NCBI GenBank assembly: GCA_963809695.1
Contig: CAWEKI010000010.1
Coordinates: forward strand, 620,001-684,000
DNA: 64,000 bases
From: JAGDMJ01 sp963809695
GTDB lineage: Bacteria; Bacteroidota; Ignavibacteria; UBA10030; UBA6906
Reading direction: 5' to 3'
Positions 61,703 to 64,000 of this stretch are shown one piece after another. The notes under the pieces are model-generated. The model saw only the letters and a program-made list of their open reading frames with translations. It had not been told where the DNA came from and did not search any database. The position numbers were made by a program, and so were the translations under genes. Every line of letters starts with the position of its first letter. The stretch's first letter is position 1.

Positions 61703-63721
61703 TCACTTCTGCAATACGAGTTTTCTTGTCTGAACAAACTCGCCAGCTCGCAGTTCGTAGAAATACACTCCGCTCGCAAGGCCCGCCCCGTTGAAGTGAA
61801 CTTCGTGGTTGCCTGCCTCCTGCTCTCCCTGCACAAGAGTGGCTACCCGCTGGCCAAGCGTATTGAAGACGGTCAACGTCACTTGTGACCTTAGAGGCAA
61901 ACCGTAACGGATTGTCGTCGAAGGGTTGAACGGGTTCGGGTAGTTCTGATCAATAACGAACTTCTCAGGCAGATTTCGCTGCTGCTCATTGACTCCAGTA
62001 ACGATGTTATATTTGCCGTTGAGATACTGCTCAATTGCGAGCCGTTGTGAATCAGTCAGCACTGTATCATAGACAATCGCCTCCGCGAAGTCACACTTCG
62101 CTGTAAGTAACGGGACACCGTCAGCTCCAGCAATTCCTCCACCCGAGCCAGTGGAATCACCCATAGGACCAAAGAAGGATGGACCGGGTTCGTTAACTGA
62201 CATTGTTGCATTATTGCCATTCCATCGCAATGTTGTATTAAATCTCGTTTGAAATACTATGCTTATGATCCTCCATTCACCATTTGCGGCTATGTTGGGT
62301 GCGCTGGCGAACATCCCCCCGTTAAGGTTTCCGAACAATATGAGATCAGGAACCCTGTCAAAGCCCCCCCATAGTACAGCGAACCCCTGGGTCGGGCTTC
62401 CGCCGAAAGGACCAAAGGTTATGACATGGCTGTTGTGCTCGCCACCACCAGAATAGTTTTTGACAACCATGAAAAGAGTGAATTGAGACATGGGAGTTGT
62501 ACCTGTAAATCCCAACTTATCGTCAAAGCCATCAAATCGCAGTACAGGTTTTTGATTCAATTCTCCGCCTACAAACAACGGCTGACGCACAGTATTAAAC
62601 TGAATTGCGTCATTTCCCTTTCCGCTCTGGTCGTGCCATCTGCTCACCTTTCCATTGAGTGTGTCTACTCCCGCATCAGCTTTAAGCCACATCTGAAGAC
62701 CGGTGGCAGGTATTGTTGAAGTTATCATTTCCGACAACGGTCGCCGCCAAACGCCGTTATTAGTCCCGGCAAAAAGATCGCTCCCGCTGACGGCAAGAGC
62801 CTTGACTAGAGTATTCGTCAAACCGATATTGACCGCAGTCCAGTTTGTGCCGTTGTTTGTGGAAAGAAAGACGCCGCTGCCATAAGTACCAGCAAAGAGA
62901 TTCGTGCCTGAGAGGGCAAGAGTATGGACATAGTCGTTTGCCGGCAACCCTGAATTGACCGCGCTCCAGCTTGTGCCGTTGTTGGTGGAAAGAAAGACGC
63001 CGTTGCCAAGAGTCCCGGCAAAGAGATTTGTTCCGCCTGTCCCATTGGGGCTGGCGACAAAGTCAGAAAAATTACAAAACGTCGGCAACCCCGTGTTGGC
63101 CGAAGTCCAGTTTGTGCCGTTATCGGTGGAGCGAAAGACACCGGTAACAGTCCCGGCAAAGAGATTCGTTCCACTTACCCCAAGAGCATTGACACCATGG
63201 TCTGTCAATCCGTTATTGACCTCAGTCCAGCTTGTGCCGTTGTTTGTCGAAAGAAAGACACCGCCATCATAAGGACCGGCGGCAAAGAGATTCGTGCCAC
63301 CTGCCCCTTTGGGGGTCATTGCAAAAGACATCATACCACCATTAGTCAATCCGTTATTGACCTCAGTCCAGCTTGTGCCGTTGTTTGTGGAAAGAAAGAC
63401 CCCACCACCATTAGTCCCGGCAAAGAGATTTGTAGAGTCTGTCCCGTCTGAGGCGGGGCTTACCTCAAGAGCAAAGACAGAAGTGTTCGTCAATCCGTTA
63501 TTGACCTCAGTCCAGCTTGTGCCGTTGTTTGTGGAAAGAAAGACACCGCCAACATGAGTCCCGGCAAAGAGATTTGTGCCGCCTGCCCCGTTAGGGCTTA
63601 CTGCAAAACAACCAATTTCACCACCGTAAGGACCGTTGGTTTGCACCCATTGGGCATTAACAGAGCCTCCCAGCAATAACGAGAGCAGGCAAAGTACCAA
63701 AACAGATCGTAGATTGTTCAT
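61703..63721 (-). CDS. Seven-bladed propeller-LamG protein with T9SS tail
   Basis: 672 residues from the ATG at 63721. A signal peptide ends GSVNAQ. Residues about 25-335 contain seven copies of a motif like TNLFAGT-x-GVFLSTNNGTSW, the BNR/photosystem-stability-factor beta-propeller repeat with Asp-box-like SxxNGxxW. Then come a LamG-type domain (about 340-570) and a T9SS sorting domain (QNYPNPFNPSTTI near 595). It is secreted to the cell surface. Several propeller blades are almost identical at the DNA level, showing recent expansion. The LamG-T9SS part is a close duplicate of the 364-aa neighbour. Secretion is clear; the binding target is unknown. Confidence 0.85.
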   Translation of the reverse strand: MNNLRSVLVLCLLSLLLGGSVNAQWVQTNGPYGGEIGCFAVSPNGAGGTNLFAGTHVGGVFLSTNNGTSWTEVNNGLTNTSVFALEVSPASDGTDSTNLFAGTNGGGVFLSTNNGTSWTEVNNGLTNGGMMSFAMTPKGAGGTNLFAAGPYDGGVFLSTNNGTSWTEVNNGLTDHGVNALGVSGTNLFAGTVTGVFRSTDNGTNWTSANTGLPTFCNFSDFVASPNGTGGTNLFAGTLGNGVFLSTNNGTSWSAVNSGLPANDYVHTLALSGTNLFAGTYGSGVFLSTNNGTNWTAVNIGLTNTLVKALAVSGSDLFAGTNNGVWRRPLSEMITSTIPATGLQMWLKADAGVDTLNGKVSRWHDQSGKGNDAIQFNTVRQPLFVGGELNQKPVLRFDGFDDKLGFTGTTPMSQFTLFMVVKNYSGGGEHNSHVITFGPFGGSPTQGFAVLWGGFDRVPDLILFGNLNGGMFASAPNIAANGEWRIISIVFQTRFNTTLRWNGNNATMSVNEPGPSFFGPMGDSTGSGGGIAGADGVPLLTAKCDFAEAIVYDTVLTDSQRLAIEQYLNGKYNIVTGVNEQQRNLPEKFVIDQNYPNPFNPSTTIRYGLPLRSQVTLTVFNTLGQRVATLVQGEQEAGNHEVHFNGAGLASGVYFYELRAGEFVQTRKLVLQK

Positions 63722-63872
63722 ATTTTGACTCTTTCGGTTAAAGAGCTCATTGGATCGGGTAATTGACCTGATCAAAGGTAGCAAAACTGGAGGGGGGGGG
63801 ACCTAGTAGATTTGTTTCAATGTCGGGTAATTGTGTTACACGGGGACAGAGCAGGCGGGGAGAGGCGGCCGA

Positions 63873-64000
63873 TCAGGAGCGGTTTCCAGTCGTTTTGGTT
63901 GAATTGTCGGCCTTCAATGATGATTTCCTGGCATCAGTGGGCACCTTTCCAAACTGTTTGTGGAAGCACTTTGAGAAATAGGAGGGATCGCTGAACCCGA
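63873..64000 (-). CDS. C-terminus of an AraC-type regulator (partial, runs off the window)
   Basis: The last 42 codons read GFSDPSYFSKCFHKQFGKVP, then TDARKSSLKADNSTKTTGN and so on to a stop at 63873. The first part is the second helix-turn-helix of AraC/XylS regulators (GF-D-SYFSKxFKKxFGxxP). In Bacteroidota it is often the end of a hybrid two-component system; the N-terminal part lies beyond the window. Confidence 0.8.
   Translation of the reverse strand, partial: GFSDPSYFSKCFHKQFGKVPTDARKSSLKADNSTKTTGNRS

Noticed and set aside
62720..63660. Regular repeats that could suggest a CRISPR array
   Set aside because: The spacing of about 100-120 bases and the open frame show they code for beta-propeller blades.

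Overview
The window looks like chromosomal DNA of a Bacteroidota/Ignavibacteria-type bacterium. At least four proteins, plus one fragment, end in the type IX secretion sorting domain (YPNPFNPST, then GR-VA-LV, then GVYFYRLQAG). Most start codons have AGGAGG-type ribosome sites. Many genes encode exported or outer-membrane proteins. GC content by eye is moderate. It appears lower over about 8.2-16 kb and higher over the large 21.8-38.4 kb cluster. No rRNA, tRNA, CRISPR array or intact insertion sequence was seen.

Layout. 1-8 kb: an M28 peptidase with a long uncharacterised N-terminus, an ACT-domain protein, small exported proteins and an N-acetyl sugar amidotransferase-like PP-loop enzyme. 8.2-21.3 kb, all on the minus strand: a DUF4091-type exported protein, small membrane and lipoprotein genes, an exported protein with a His/Cys pair reminiscent of caspase-clan peptidases, a GH13 amylase-family enzyme, a two-HKD phospholipase D-like protein, a B12-binding radical SAM enzyme, and a small membrane pair of which one is a degenerate NlpC/P60 protein. 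21.6-38.5 kb, also minus: an operon-like set of five very large genes (1807, 582, 886, 1116 and 1030 aa). Only the PhoD-like phosphoesterase among them has a recognisable enzymatic domain. The set closes with a possible 53-aa membrane peptide and a clear intrinsic terminator. This is the best candidate for an undescribed system.

39-48 kb: a small dimeric alpha/beta-barrel protein, a vanadium haloperoxidase/PAP2 protein fused to two LamG-type domains and a T9SS tail, and a sigma-54 activator divergent from a Ser/Thr kinase-TPR protein. 48-50 kb is a graveyard: a truncated T9SS protein, a DinB gene that resembles an integron cassette, and a deleted IS200-type element. 50-64 kb: DUF481 and lipoprotein genes, an MltF-like transglycosylase with AqpZ, a VWA-OmpA protein, small beta-barrel proteins, two closely related LamG-T9SS proteins (one with a seven-bladed propeller), and the C-terminus of an AraC-type regulator running off the end.

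The non-coding DNA carries several dispersed hairpin elements: a two-hairpin CTAGTGCC...GGCACTAG element in two copies, a 65-bp repeat flanking the NlpC/P60-like pair, and a repeat shared by the 10.9 and 60.1 kb gaps. Several truncated gene copies are also present, including complementary decayed copies of an AqpZ/surface-repeat gene pair.
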